A stretch of 64,000 nucleotides of DNA. It comes from Azospirillum lipoferum. GTDB taxonomy: Bacteria; Pseudomonadota; Alphaproteobacteria; Azospirillales; Azospirillaceae. The notes beneath the pieces are model-generated. The model searched no databases and was not told the origin of the DNA. It saw only the letters and a program-made list of their open reading frames with translations. Shown here one piece after another: positions 52,504-60,501 of this stretch. Within the stretch, counting starts at the first letter, position 1; each line of letters starts with the position of its first letter. A program made the position numbers and the translations under genes. The DNA lies in the NCBI RefSeq assembly GCF_024170005.1, contig NZ_JALJXJ010000010.1:124001-188000 (forward strand), given 5' to 3'.

Positions 52504-53546
52504 GCGGCGCTCCCGAATTGGAGCCTGTCCGGAAAACGGCGCTGGAGTTCTGGCTGGCCGGGCAGGCCGGGGCGCGATCGGTCGCCGTCATCGACGAGGG
52601 GCGGCTCGGCGGCGGCGCCATCTCGCTCAACCTCGCGGTGACGCTGGAGATCGACGGCGGGCCGCTGTCCGGCCGCCATGCCTGCGTGCTGCGCACCGGC
52701 TCAGCGTCGGGCGTGTCGGCCAGCCTGGGCAAGGTGGAGGAGGCCGCCGTCCTGCGCGCCGTTTTCGCCGCCGGCGCCACCGTGCCGCAACCGCTGTTCG
52801 TCGGCGCCGATCCGGCGATGCTGGGCGCCCCCTTCTACATCATGCGGCGGGCATCCGGCATCGCCGCCGGCTTCCGCATCGTCAAGAGCGAGGAGCCGCA
52901 GCGCGCTCTGGCTCGCGAACTCGGCCGGCAGCTTGGCCTGATCCATCGGGTGCGGCCGGGTGCGAAAGGGTTGGGGTTCCTGGCGCTGCCCGAACCGGCG
53001 GCGGCCTTGCAGGCGACGGCCGATTTCCGTCGCTGGGCCGGGCGCCATGCCGCCAGCGATCCGGTGCTGGCCTATGGCCTGCGCTGGCTGGAGCGGAACG
53101 CGCCGCCGCCCGGCGATCTGGTGCTGTGCCATCGCGACTACCGCACCGGCAACTACATGGTTGACGATGCCATCGGGGGCGGCCGGCTGACCGCAGTCAT
53201 CGACTGGGAGTTCGCGGGCTGGTCCGACCCGATGGAGGATCTGGGCTGGTTCTGCGCCGCCTGCTGGCGCTTCGGCCGCAACGACCGCGAGGCCGGCGGC
53301 ATCGCCGACCGTGCCGACCTCTATGCCGGCTACGAGGAAACCGCCGGACGGCGGGTGGACCCGAAGGCCGTCGCCTATTGGGAGGCCGCCGCCTGCATGC
53401 GCTGGGCGGTGATCGCCATCCAGCAGGCGGACCGCCACCTCTCCGGCACCGAGCCGTCGCTGGAACTGGCGCTGACCGGCCGGATGCTGCCGGACATCGA
53501 AATGGACCTCCTGCGCCACCTCGACGGCGTCGGAGCATCCCTATGA
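52500..53546 (+). CDS. APH-fold phosphotransferase (LvaA-like acyl-CoA kinase)
   Basis: The 348-residue protein has the aminoglycoside-phosphotransferase fold. The catalytic loop is CHRDYRTGNYM (Asp near 206) and the metal-binding IDWEFAGWSDP follows (Asp near 226). It is not a resistance gene: it overlaps the acyl-CoA dehydrogenase gene by four bases. In the LvaA/ACAD10-11 systems such a kinase phosphorylates the hydroxyl of a 4-hydroxyacyl-CoA. The same pairing here argues for this reaction, but the chain length is unknown. Confidence 0.87.
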   Translation: MSGAPELEPVRKTALEFWLAGQAGARSVAVIDEGRLGGGAISLNLAVTLEIDGGPLSGRHACVLRTGSASGVSASLGKVEEAAVLRAVFAAGATVPQPLFVGADPAMLGAPFYIMRRASGIAAGFRIVKSEEPQRALARELGRQLGLIHRVRPGAKGLGFLALPEPAAALQATADFRRWAGRHAASDPVLAYGLRWLERNAPPPGDLVLCHRDYRTGNYMVDDAIGGGRLTAVIDWEFAGWSDPMEDLGWFCAACWRFGRNDREAGGIADRADLYAGYEETAGRRVDPKAVAYWEAAACMRWAVIAIQQADRHLSGTEPSLELALTGRMLPDIEMDLLRHLDGVGASL

Positions 53547-53559
53547 TCGGAGATGGGGC

Positions 53560-53958
53560 ATGATCAACGACGATCCCGGTGCCCGCGATCTGGTCGCCAT
53601 CGCTCTGCACAGCTTCCGCGAGGCGATCCTGCCGGTGGTGCCGGCCGAGCAGCGCTTCACCGCACTGATGATCGCCAATGCGCTGGGGACTGCCGAGCGG
53701 GAACTGACCGCCGGCACCCGGGCCGAGCCGGCTCTGGCCGCCGCGGTCGGCGGCCTGCTGGGCGAGGACGGCGACCTTCCGACCCTGCTGCCGCGGCTCT
53801 GCGCCGCCATCGGCGCCGGTCGCTTCGACGCGCCCGACCGGCAGACGGCCTTGCGGGCGGTGCTGAAGGACATCACGCGGGCAAGGCTGGCGGTGAGCAA
53901 CCCCAAACGGTTGGCCGCCGAAGGGCAGGGGGACGAGCGGCGGGGGGACGGCCGATGA
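53560..53958 (+). CDS. DUF6285 protein (LvaB-like kinase partner)
   Basis: This small 132-residue protein fits DUF6285: a FREAILPVV opening, ALMIANALGTAERELTAG near 45, and a RLAVSNPKRL closing near 117, all helical. LvaB, the small protein needed for full LvaA kinase activity, is of the same size and genomic position, and I believe the same family. It lies 13 bases after the kinase gene and overlaps the phosphatase gene by four. The last ten residues are polar and probably disordered. Confidence 0.78.
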   Translation: MINDDPGARDLVAIALHSFREAILPVVPAEQRFTALMIANALGTAERELTAGTRAEPALAAAVGGLLGEDGDLPTLLPRLCAAIGAGRFDAPDRQTALRAVLKDITRARLAVSNPKRLAAEGQGDERRGDGR

Positions 53959-54668
53959 GCCTGCTCCCGCCCTTGGAAGGAACGGCGGCCCGCCGGCGCC
54001 TCTATCTGCTGCGCCACGGCCATGTCGCCTATTACGACGAAGCCGGCAAGCCGCTGAACCCGAAGCTGGCGGCCCTGACCGGGCGCGGGCGGGAGGAGGC
54101 GCGCACCGCCGGCGCCCTGCTGGCGGCGGTGCCGCTGGACCGCGTGCTGTGTTCCGGCCTCGCCCGTACGCGGCAGACGGCCGAACTGGTCGCCGCGCCG
54201 CATGGCCTGGCGGTGGAGGACCACCCCGACTTCCTGGAAATCCGCGCCGGCCGGCTGTCGGAGGTGCCGAAGGAACGCCGCGAGGCCGCGTATGTCTACG
54301 GCTTTGAAACGGCGACGGAAGACGGCCGCTTTGCCGGTGGTGACGGCTTCGCCGCCGTGCGCGACCGGGTGGTGTCCGCCTTCGAGGCGCTGGTGCGGCA
54401 GCCGGGCTGGACCCATCTGGCGCTGGTCGCCCATGACGGCGTGAACCGCATGCTGCTGTCCTGGGCCTGCGGCGCCGGCCTGTCGGCCCTGTCTGCTTTC
54501 GAGCAGGATTACGGGTGCCTCAACATCATCGATGTCGATGTGGCGGATGGTCGGCTGGTCCGGCGCCTGATCCGCGCGATGAATGTGACGCCCGGCAATC
54601 CTGCCAAGCTCGGCCTGCACCGTAGCAGCCTGGAGGAGGCCTTCGGCCCCCTGCTGGATCTGGACTGA
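53955..54668 (+). CDS. Histidine phosphatase family protein
   Basis: This 237-residue protein has the phosphoglycerate-mutase-like fold: R20-H21-G22 in YLLRHGHV, GRGREEA and SGLARTRQTAEL on the same face, a catalytic Glu probably within FLEIRAGRL, and the second His in LVAHDGVNRML. Members remove phosphate from sugars, small molecules or proteins. It shares a four-base overlap with the DUF6285 gene, so a phosphatase is built into a kinase-containing operon. It might reset the kinase product or recycle a phosphorylated side product; the classic lva operon lacks it, as far as I recall. Confidence 0.88.
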   Translation: MSLLPPLEGTAARRRLYLLRHGHVAYYDEAGKPLNPKLAALTGRGREEARTAGALLAAVPLDRVLCSGLARTRQTAELVAAPHGLAVEDHPDFLEIRAGRLSEVPKERREAAYVYGFETATEDGRFAGGDGFAAVRDRVVSAFEALVRQPGWTHLALVAHDGVNRMLLSWACGAGLSALSAFEQDYGCLNIIDVDVADGRLVRRLIRAMNVTPGNPAKLGLHRSSLEEAFGPLLDLD

Positions 54669-54722
54669 ACCGCCGTTCGTATACGCGTGATGCTCTTGCT
54701 ATTCGGTGGAGTTCAGCGGCGT

Positions 54723-54752
54723 GATCTTGCCCCACCAAACCGGGGCAAGATC
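54723..54752. terminator. Hairpin terminator between convergent operons
   Basis: GATCTTGCCCC (54723-54733) and GGGGCAAGATC (54742-54752) are perfect 11-base inverted repeats around an eight-base loop. It lies 55 bases after the phosphatase stop and directly before the stop of the convergent M24 gene, so it can terminate both; the T-tract after it is short. Confidence 0.7.
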
Positions 54753-54756
54753 GGTT

Positions 54757-55902
54757 TCATGCGCCGTGCATCGGCCGGCGCGGGCAGGCCGTCAGCCGGC
54801 GCGGCCCGCTGTCGGTCACCAGAACGGTCTCGCTCACGGCGACGCCGCGTGCCGACGCGTACATGTGGAACACCTGACCCGGTTCCAGAACGAAGCCGGC
54901 GGCGGGATGGAAGGACTGAGAGAAGTCGCTCGGCCGTGGCGTGCGGGCGTAGAGGCCCATGGCATAGCCGGTCACGTTGCCGTAATCGGCCCGCAGCCCG
55001 GCGGCCAGTACCGCCGTCCGCAACAGCGCATCGACATCGCGCGCCAGGGCCCCCGGCTGCATGGCGGCGATCTGCCGGTCCTGAAGCGCCTCCAGACGGC
55101 TGAAGGTCTCCGCCGCTCCGGCCGGCGGGTCTCCGACGAAGACCGGCCGCATCAGCCGGGCACCGTAGTTGCCGACCCGCGGCGTCAGCTCGACATGCAG
55201 GATGTCGCCCGGTGTCAGCGTCCGGTCGAGGCCGCTGCCGTGCAGGAAATCGACATGGCCCCCGCTTCCGTGGCCGCCCGACACCAGAATCGGCCCCGGC
55301 CCGCCATCGTCGGCGCCGAGCCGGAGCTGCGCCGCCGCCGCCATCGCCGCCACCTCCCGTACTGTTTGGCCGGGATGGACATGGCCTTCCAGCCCCAGCA
55401 TGCAGCGGTCGGCGATGGCTGCCGCCGCCGCAATGGCGTCGATCTCGTCGGCGAACTTGCAGGCGCGCAGACGGTCGCTCAATCCCGGCAGCGGAACGAA
55501 GCAGGCGGCAGGGAGCAATCCGGCAAGGCGCTGTGCGGTGGCGACGGTGTGGCCGTAGGACAGCGGGTCGACGCCGATCCTGGCGCCGGCGAGACTGCGT
55601 GCGGCGAGCGCATCGGCTACCGCGCCATGCGGGTCCTCGTGGTCGTCGAAGGTCGCCACGTCGTCGAACCACACCCCGGCGCGACAGGGGCCGGCGTCGA
55701 TGGAGCGCAGGACGAAGCAAGGGCCGCCCTTCATCGGCACGATGACGGCGCGGTAGAGCGTTTCCGACACGGTGTAGCCGCTGATCCAGGCGATCAATTC
55801 GGCATGGTCGGCCAGGAAGGCATCGCAGCCCCCGGCCGCCATCGCTTCGCGCAGCCGGGCCATCCGCGGCGCGAAGCGTGCTGCGGACGAGCCGGCTTTC
55901 AT
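54757..55902 (-). CDS. M24 (pita-bread) family hydrolase with altered metal site
   Basis: The 381-residue protein has a creatinase-like N-domain (1-135) and the pita-bread catalytic domain. In metallopeptidases of this family the second domain carries Asp, Asp, His, Glu, Glu ligands. Here the first Asp region reads HVELTPRVG (Glu instead of Asp), the second reads YGARLMRP (Ala instead of Asp), GYAMGL replaces the GHG(I)GL His, and HMYASA replaces the (I)EPG Glu; only the last Glu (VSETVLV) is kept. This resembles non-metal members such as creatinase and the ectoine hydrolase EutD/DoeA. It overlaps the M20 gene by four bases. Substrate unknown; an amide or amidine ring is likely. Confidence 0.82.
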   Translation of the reverse strand: MKAGSSAARFAPRMARLREAMAAGGCDAFLADHAELIAWISGYTVSETLYRAVIVPMKGGPCFVLRSIDAGPCRAGVWFDDVATFDDHEDPHGAVADALAARSLAGARIGVDPLSYGHTVATAQRLAGLLPAACFVPLPGLSDRLRACKFADEIDAIAAAAAIADRCMLGLEGHVHPGQTVREVAAMAAAAQLRLGADDGGPGPILVSGGHGSGGHVDFLHGSGLDRTLTPGDILHVELTPRVGNYGARLMRPVFVGDPPAGAAETFSRLEALQDRQIAAMQPGALARDVDALLRTAVLAAGLRADYGNVTGYAMGLYARTPRPSDFSQSFHPAAGFVLEPGQVFHMYASARGVAVSETVLVTDSGPRRLTACPRRPMHGA

Positions 55903-57125
55903 CCGGAGATCTCCGGGCCGCAAATCTCCAGGATGGTCAGCATGTAGACGCGGATCATGTCGAGATAGTCGTCGATGTCGACCCGCTCGTCCGGCATGGT
56001 GTTGTAGCGGCCGCCGGGGCCGCAGACGACGCCCTCCATGCCGCCGGCATGCTGGAGATGGCCGGCGTCGGTGCCGTAGAAGCCGGGCGGGGTGATGGCG
56101 CCGGTCGGCTGGTCGGTGCCGCGCACCGCGCGGTAGGCGCGGTTCACCGCCTGGACGATGGCGCTGTCCTTCGCCACCTCGAAGGTCGGCATGGTCGGGG
56201 TGCCGCCGCGGTCCTCGGAAAAGACGCTGGCCTTCAGGCCGGGGAAGCGCACCTCCAGCGCGTCCAGCTCGCGCCGCAGGTCGGCCAGCGCCCCGTCCTC
56301 GCTCTGGCCGGTGGCGTAGCGGGCCGAACCCTTGATCCGCACGAAGTCGGCGACCTGCGGCGAGCGCCACTCGTGCAGCTCCTTGCCCAACGCGCCGTGG
56401 ACGACGCCGACATGGACGCGGTTGATCGTCGCGTGCTCCGGCGACTTGGCGCCGGACAGGGAGAGCGCATTCAGCCGTGGGATCAGGTCGCAGGCGGCGG
56501 AGATGGCGTCGACCGCCTCCTCGCGCTTGGACAGGTGGCGGGTGTCGCCGACCAGCTCGATGACGAAGCTCAGCGCCGCCGCGTGCATCGTCATCGCCTG
56601 CAGGTCGGTCGGCTCGCTGTTGATGAAGCAGTCGGCGCGCAGCCCTTGCTCCATCAGCGCCAGCGTGCCGACACCGCCCTGAAGCTCGCCCACCACATAG
56701 GTCAGGATGACGTCGCCGCGCAGCTTCACCCCGGCGTCCATCAGGGTCTTGACCGCGCAGAAATAGGCGGCGTCGCCCGCCTTCATGTTGGAGCAGCCGA
56801 TGCCGTAGATGAACTTGTCGTCGATCTTGCCGCCCCAGGGATCGACGGTCCAGCCCTCGGTCACCGGGTTGGTGTCGATGTGGCCGTTGAACAACAGGCT
56901 TTTGCCGCCGCCGGTGCCGCGCCAGCGGCCGACGGCGTTGACCCGCCCGCCGGGCACCGGCGTCAATTCTGCCTCCAGCCCCAGCGCCGACATGGAGGCG
57001 GCCATGAAGCGGGCCAGTTCGCGCTCGCCCTCGGTCTGGCTGTAGCTTTTGTGCTGGACCATGCGGGCCAGGAAGGCGAGGGCGGCATCGGTGTCGAGCC
57101 GGGCGAGAATCTCTGCGGTGTCCAT
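55899..57125 (-). CDS. M20 family hydrolase homologue with degenerate metal site
   Basis: This 408-residue protein has the M20 fold of ArgE/DapE/CPG2, including the lid domain (about 175-290). Compared with the family ligands, GHID is kept, but the bridging Asp is replaced by Asn (GCSNMKAG), the catalytic-region EE reads GEL (metal Glu replaced by Leu), and the final His is Asn (GRYNTMPDERV). The Glu of SEPT is kept. Two or three zinc ligands thus appear lost. It could be a pseudoenzyme, a single-metal enzyme or a non-hydrolytic binding protein. It sits between the M24 gene and a Dpp-type transporter. Confidence 0.8.
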   Translation of the reverse strand: MDTAEILARLDTDAALAFLARMVQHKSYSQTEGERELARFMAASMSALGLEAELTPVPGGRVNAVGRWRGTGGGKSLLFNGHIDTNPVTEGWTVDPWGGKIDDKFIYGIGCSNMKAGDAAYFCAVKTLMDAGVKLRGDVILTYVVGELQGGVGTLALMEQGLRADCFINSEPTDLQAMTMHAAALSFVIELVGDTRHLSKREEAVDAISAACDLIPRLNALSLSGAKSPEHATINRVHVGVVHGALGKELHEWRSPQVADFVRIKGSARYATGQSEDGALADLRRELDALEVRFPGLKASVFSEDRGGTPTMPTFEVAKDSAIVQAVNRAYRAVRGTDQPTGAITPPGFYGTDAGHLQHAGGMEGVVCGPGGRYNTMPDERVDIDDYLDMIRVYMLTILEICGPEISG

Positions 57126-57143
57126 GGGGGAGATCCTAAAGGG

Positions 57144-58730
57144 TCAGCCGACCGGGGTCGGCGAGGCGGCCATCAGGTCGCGCGTGTAGGGGTGGACATG
57201 GTCGGCGTCGACCGCGTCGATGGGCAGCAGGTCGACCAGTTCGCCCCGGCGCATCACGGCGATGCGGTGGGCGATCTGGCGGATCAGGTTGATGTCGTGG
57301 GTGATGAAGAGATAGGCGGCCCCGGTCTCGGCTCGCAGCGCCAGCAGCAGCTCAATGATCGAGGCCTGGACCGAGACGTCGAGCGGGGCGGTGATCTCGT
57401 CGCAGATGACCAGCGACGGCTTGGCGGCGAAGGCGCGGGCGATGGCGACGCGCTGCTTCTCGCCGCCGGAGAGCTGGTGCGGCCAGCGCGTGGCGTAGGC
57501 GGCCGGCAGGCGCACCTGTTCCAGCAGCCGGCCGATCTCGCCACTCAAATTGGCCGGGCCGGTGCCGAACAGTTTCAGCGGGCGCGACAGGATCTCGCCC
57601 ACCGTCTGGCGCGGGTTCAACGAGCCGTCGGGGTGCTGGAAGACGATCTGCACCGCGCGGCGATAAGCGCCGTCCATGTCGCGGGCCGAGCCAATCGGCC
57701 GGCCGTCGAAGCGGATGCCGCCGGAGAAGTCGGCCAGCCCGGTCAGCGCCCGTGCGATGGAGGATTTGCCGGAGCCGGACTCGCCGACGATGCCCAGGAT
57801 CTCGCCGGCCCTGATGTCGAAGCCGACCGCGTGGGTCGCCGGCGGCGGGGGAGGGCGGAACAGGCGCGGCCGGGCATAGCGGACCGAGACCGCCTCGGCG
57901 GCGAGCAGGACGCGGTCCCCCGGCCGGTCGTGGACCAGCCGGTTTTCCGGGCGCGGTACCGCCGCCACCAGCTTGCGGGTTTCCTCGTGGGCGGGGCGGG
58001 CGAAGATCGAGGCGGCCGGCGCCTCCTCCACCAGCCGGCCCTTCTTCATCACCGCCACCCGGTCGGCGACGCGCGAGACCAGGGCGAGGTCGTGCGAGAT
58101 GTAGAGCGCCGCCACCCCGGTCTCGGCGCGCAGCCGGGCGAAGAGGTCGAGGATGCGGGCGCCGGTGATGACGTCGAGCGCCGTGGTCGGCTCGTCGAAG
58201 ACGATCAGTTCCGGCCGGCAGCCGAAGGCGGTGGCGATGAGGATGCGCTGCTTCTCGCCGCCCGAGATCTCGTGCGGATAGCGCCGCATCAGCGCGTCCG
58301 GATCGCGCAGCTCGACATGGCCCAGCAGCTCCAGCGCCAGATCCCAGGCGGCACGCCGGGTCAGGCCGCGGTTGTTGACCAGCGTCTCCGTCACCTGCCG
58401 GCCGACGGTCAGCGTCGGGTTCAGCGCGGTCGACGGATCCTGGAACACCATGCCGATGCGCCGTCCCCGGATGCGGGTCAGTTCGCGCGGCGGCAGGCCG
58501 CGCAGGTCGGTATCGCCGAGCCGGATGCTGCCCGACAGCTCGCGGGCGTTCTTCGGCAGGTGCCGCATGATCGCCCAGGCCAGCGTGCTCTTGCCCGAGC
58601 CGGATTCGCCGACCAGCCCCAGCACCTCGCCGGGCGCGATGTCGAGGCTGATGTCCTGGAGGACGCGCAAGGGGCGGCTGCCGGTGAGGTAATCCAGCGT
58701 GTAGTCGCGCAGGGAAAGGACTGCGGTCAT
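57144..58730 (-). CDS. Fused dipeptide/oligopeptide ABC transporter ATPase (DppD-DppF type)
   Basis: The 528-residue protein contains two complete ATPase domains: Walker A GESGSGKST (near 42) with ISGGEKQR and FDEPTTALD in the first half, and GESGSGKSS with LSGGEKQR and CDEITAPLD in the second half (about 320-520). This is the fused form of the DppD/DppF or GsiA type, powering peptide, glutathione or nickel import. The start at 58730 gives a normal N-terminus and overlaps the permease gene by four bases. Confidence 0.94.
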   Translation of the reverse strand: MTAVLSLRDYTLDYLTGSRPLRVLQDISLDIAPGEVLGLVGESGSGKSTLAWAIMRHLPKNARELSGSIRLGDTDLRGLPPRELTRIRGRRIGMVFQDPSTALNPTLTVGRQVTETLVNNRGLTRRAAWDLALELLGHVELRDPDALMRRYPHEISGGEKQRILIATAFGCRPELIVFDEPTTALDVITGARILDLFARLRAETGVAALYISHDLALVSRVADRVAVMKKGRLVEEAPAASIFARPAHEETRKLVAAVPRPENRLVHDRPGDRVLLAAEAVSVRYARPRLFRPPPPPATHAVGFDIRAGEILGIVGESGSGKSSIARALTGLADFSGGIRFDGRPIGSARDMDGAYRRAVQIVFQHPDGSLNPRQTVGEILSRPLKLFGTGPANLSGEIGRLLEQVRLPAAYATRWPHQLSGGEKQRVAIARAFAAKPSLVICDEITAPLDVSVQASIIELLLALRAETGAAYLFITHDINLIRQIAHRIAVMRRGELVDLLPIDAVDADHVHPYTRDLMAASPTPVG

Positions 58731-59557
58731 CGTTCGTCCCGCGGGTTCATGGCGTCGCGCAGCCCGTCGCCGAGCAGGTTGAAGGCGATGGCGGTCGTCG
58801 CGATGGCCAGCGACGGCGCGATGATCATCCAGGGCGCCTGATGGACGTACTGGCGCGCCTCCGCCACCATCAGGCCCCATTCGGAGGCCGGCGGCTGGGC
58901 GCCGAGGCCGAGGAAGCTGAGGGTGGCGAACAGCATCACCGCGAAGGAGACGCGGATCGTCGCCTCGATCACCACCGGGGCCATCACGTTGGGCAGCATC
59001 TCGCGGAAGACGATCCAGGACGCGCTCTCGCCGCGCACCGTGGCCGACTTGACATAGTCCTGACCGCGGACGGTGAGGGCCACCGCGCGGGTGACGCGCG
59101 CCATGCCGGGCGCGAAGGTGACGGCGATGGCGAGCATCGCGTTGCCGGCGCCGTTGCCGAGCGTGCTGACCAGCAGCAGGGCGAGCAGCAGGCCGGGGAC
59201 CGCCATCACCGCGTCGATGGTGCGCATGATCGCCTCGTCCCAGCGCCCGCCGAGATAGGCCGACGCGGTGCCGACCACCGCCCCGGCGACGGTGCCGAGC
59301 AGGGTGGCGGCCAGCGCCATCGGCAGGGTGGAACGGGCGCCGACCAGCAGACGGCTCAGCACGTCGCGGCCGAACTGGTCGGCGCCGAACCAGTTCTGGG
59401 CGCCGAGCGGGCGGAAGCGGCCGAGGAAGTCCATCTTCTCCGGATCGTGGGGCGCCAGCCAGGGGCCGAACAGGCAGGCGGCGGCCAGCACCGCCAGCAG
59501 GATCAGGCTGATGGCGCCTTGTGGCGTGCGCATCAGGCGGCGCAGCAGGTCAGTCAT
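58727..59557 (-). CDS. Peptide-type ABC transporter permease, DppC-like
   Basis: The 276-residue permease has the usual N-terminal segment, the GADQFGRDVLSRLLVGARSTL periplasmic loop of DppC/OppC, and five to six membrane segments, with an EAA-like loop near residues 175-195 (YVKSATVRGESASWIVFREML). It pairs with the DppB-like subunit encoded upstream, overlapping its gene by eight bases. Confidence 0.93.
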   Translation of the reverse strand: MTDLLRRLMRTPQGAISLILLAVLAAACLFGPWLAPHDPEKMDFLGRFRPLGAQNWFGADQFGRDVLSRLLVGARSTLPMALAATLLGTVAGAVVGTASAYLGGRWDEAIMRTIDAVMAVPGLLLALLLVSTLGNGAGNAMLAIAVTFAPGMARVTRAVALTVRGQDYVKSATVRGESASWIVFREMLPNVMAPVVIEATIRVSFAVMLFATLSFLGLGAQPPASEWGLMVAEARQYVHQAPWMIIAPSLAIATTAIAFNLLGDGLRDAMNPRDER

Positions 59558-60497
59558 AGCGGATCCTCTTGTCGAGGACGGCGTAGGCGACGTCGGCCAG
59601 CGTGTTGGCGACGGCGTAGGTCGCCGACATGATGAGGGCACCGGCCTGGATCGAGGGCAGGTCGCGGGCGGTGACCGCCACCATCAGCTGCCGGCCGATG
59701 CCGGGAATGGCGAAGATCTCCTCGATGACGATGATGCCGCCCAGCAGATAGCCGACATCCAGCGCCACGATGGTGACCACCGGCAGCAGCGCGTTGCGCA
59801 GGGCGTGGCGGACCAGCACCGTGCGCTCCGGCAGCCCCTTCAGCCGGGCGGCGCGGATATAGTCGCTGTGCAGCACGTCGAGCGTCTCCGACCGCACCAT
59901 GCGGGCGACATGCGCCACCAGGATCAGCGAGGCGGTCAGCACCGGCAGCGCCAGATGCCGAACCGCCCCGCCGAAATCCTCCAGCGGCGAGACGTAGCCG
60001 GTGGCCGGCAGCCATTGCAGCGTGTCGGCCAGCAGCATGGCGAGCAGCGTCGCGGTGACGAATTCCGGGAAGGAGACCCCGAGATAGGAGATCAGCCCGG
60101 TCGCCATGTCGGCGAGCTTGCCCTGGCGCACCGCCGCCACCATGCCCAGCGGCACGGCGATCACCAGCATGACCAGGATGGCGGCGACGGCCAGCAGCAG
60201 CGAGCGGCCGAGCGCCGTCAGCATCTCCGGCCCCACCGGCTGGCCGGTGCGCATCGACAGGCCGAAATCGCCGGTCGCGGCATGGCCGACCCAGCGCAGA
60301 TACTGCCACCAGATCGGGTCGCCGAGGCCGAGGCGCTCGCGGATCGCGTTCAGCGCCTCGGTGGTGGCGTTCTCGCCCAGCAGGGTGACGGCGGCGTCGG
60401 CCGGCAGCGCCTGGGTGATGCCGAAGACCAGCACCGACACGATGAAGACCGTGTAGAGGATCAGCGCCAGCCGCCGCAGGAGCCAGGACGCGCTCAC
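59550..60497 (-). CDS. Peptide-type ABC transporter permease, DppB-like
   Basis: The 315-residue permease has the family opening (LRRLALILYTVFIVSVLVFGI, here only partly quoted), six membrane segments and the EAA loop SDYIRAARLKGLPERTVLVRHALRNAL near residue 205 (again shown for recognition). A GTG start at 60497 is needed because no ATG fits; a GAGG lies a few bases upstream and the stop of the binding-protein gene is only four bases away. Confidence 0.92.
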   Translation of the reverse strand: MSASWLLRRLALILYTVFIVSVLVFGITQALPADAAVTLLGENATTEALNAIRERLGLGDPIWWQYLRWVGHAATGDFGLSMRTGQPVGPEMLTALGRSLLLAVAAILVMLVIAVPLGMVAAVRQGKLADMATGLISYLGVSFPEFVTATLLAMLLADTLQWLPATGYVSPLEDFGGAVRHLALPVLTASLILVAHVARMVRSETLDVLHSDYIRAARLKGLPERTVLVRHALRNALLPVVTIVALDVGYLLGGIIVIEEIFAIPGIGRQLMVAVTARDLPSIQAGALIMSATYAVANTLADVAYAVLDKRIRYD

Positions 60498-60501
60498 GAC
60501 C

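Noticed and set aside
52500-53546. Aminoglycoside resistance kinase
   Set aside because: APH fold only; the gene overlaps an acyl-CoA dehydrogenase gene and is followed by DUF6285, which indicates acyl-CoA metabolism.
55878-58841. Long plus-strand open frame of 987 codons opposite the M20 and ABC genes
   Set aside because: Low-complexity shadow translation without recognisable domains; the minus-strand genes are unambiguous.
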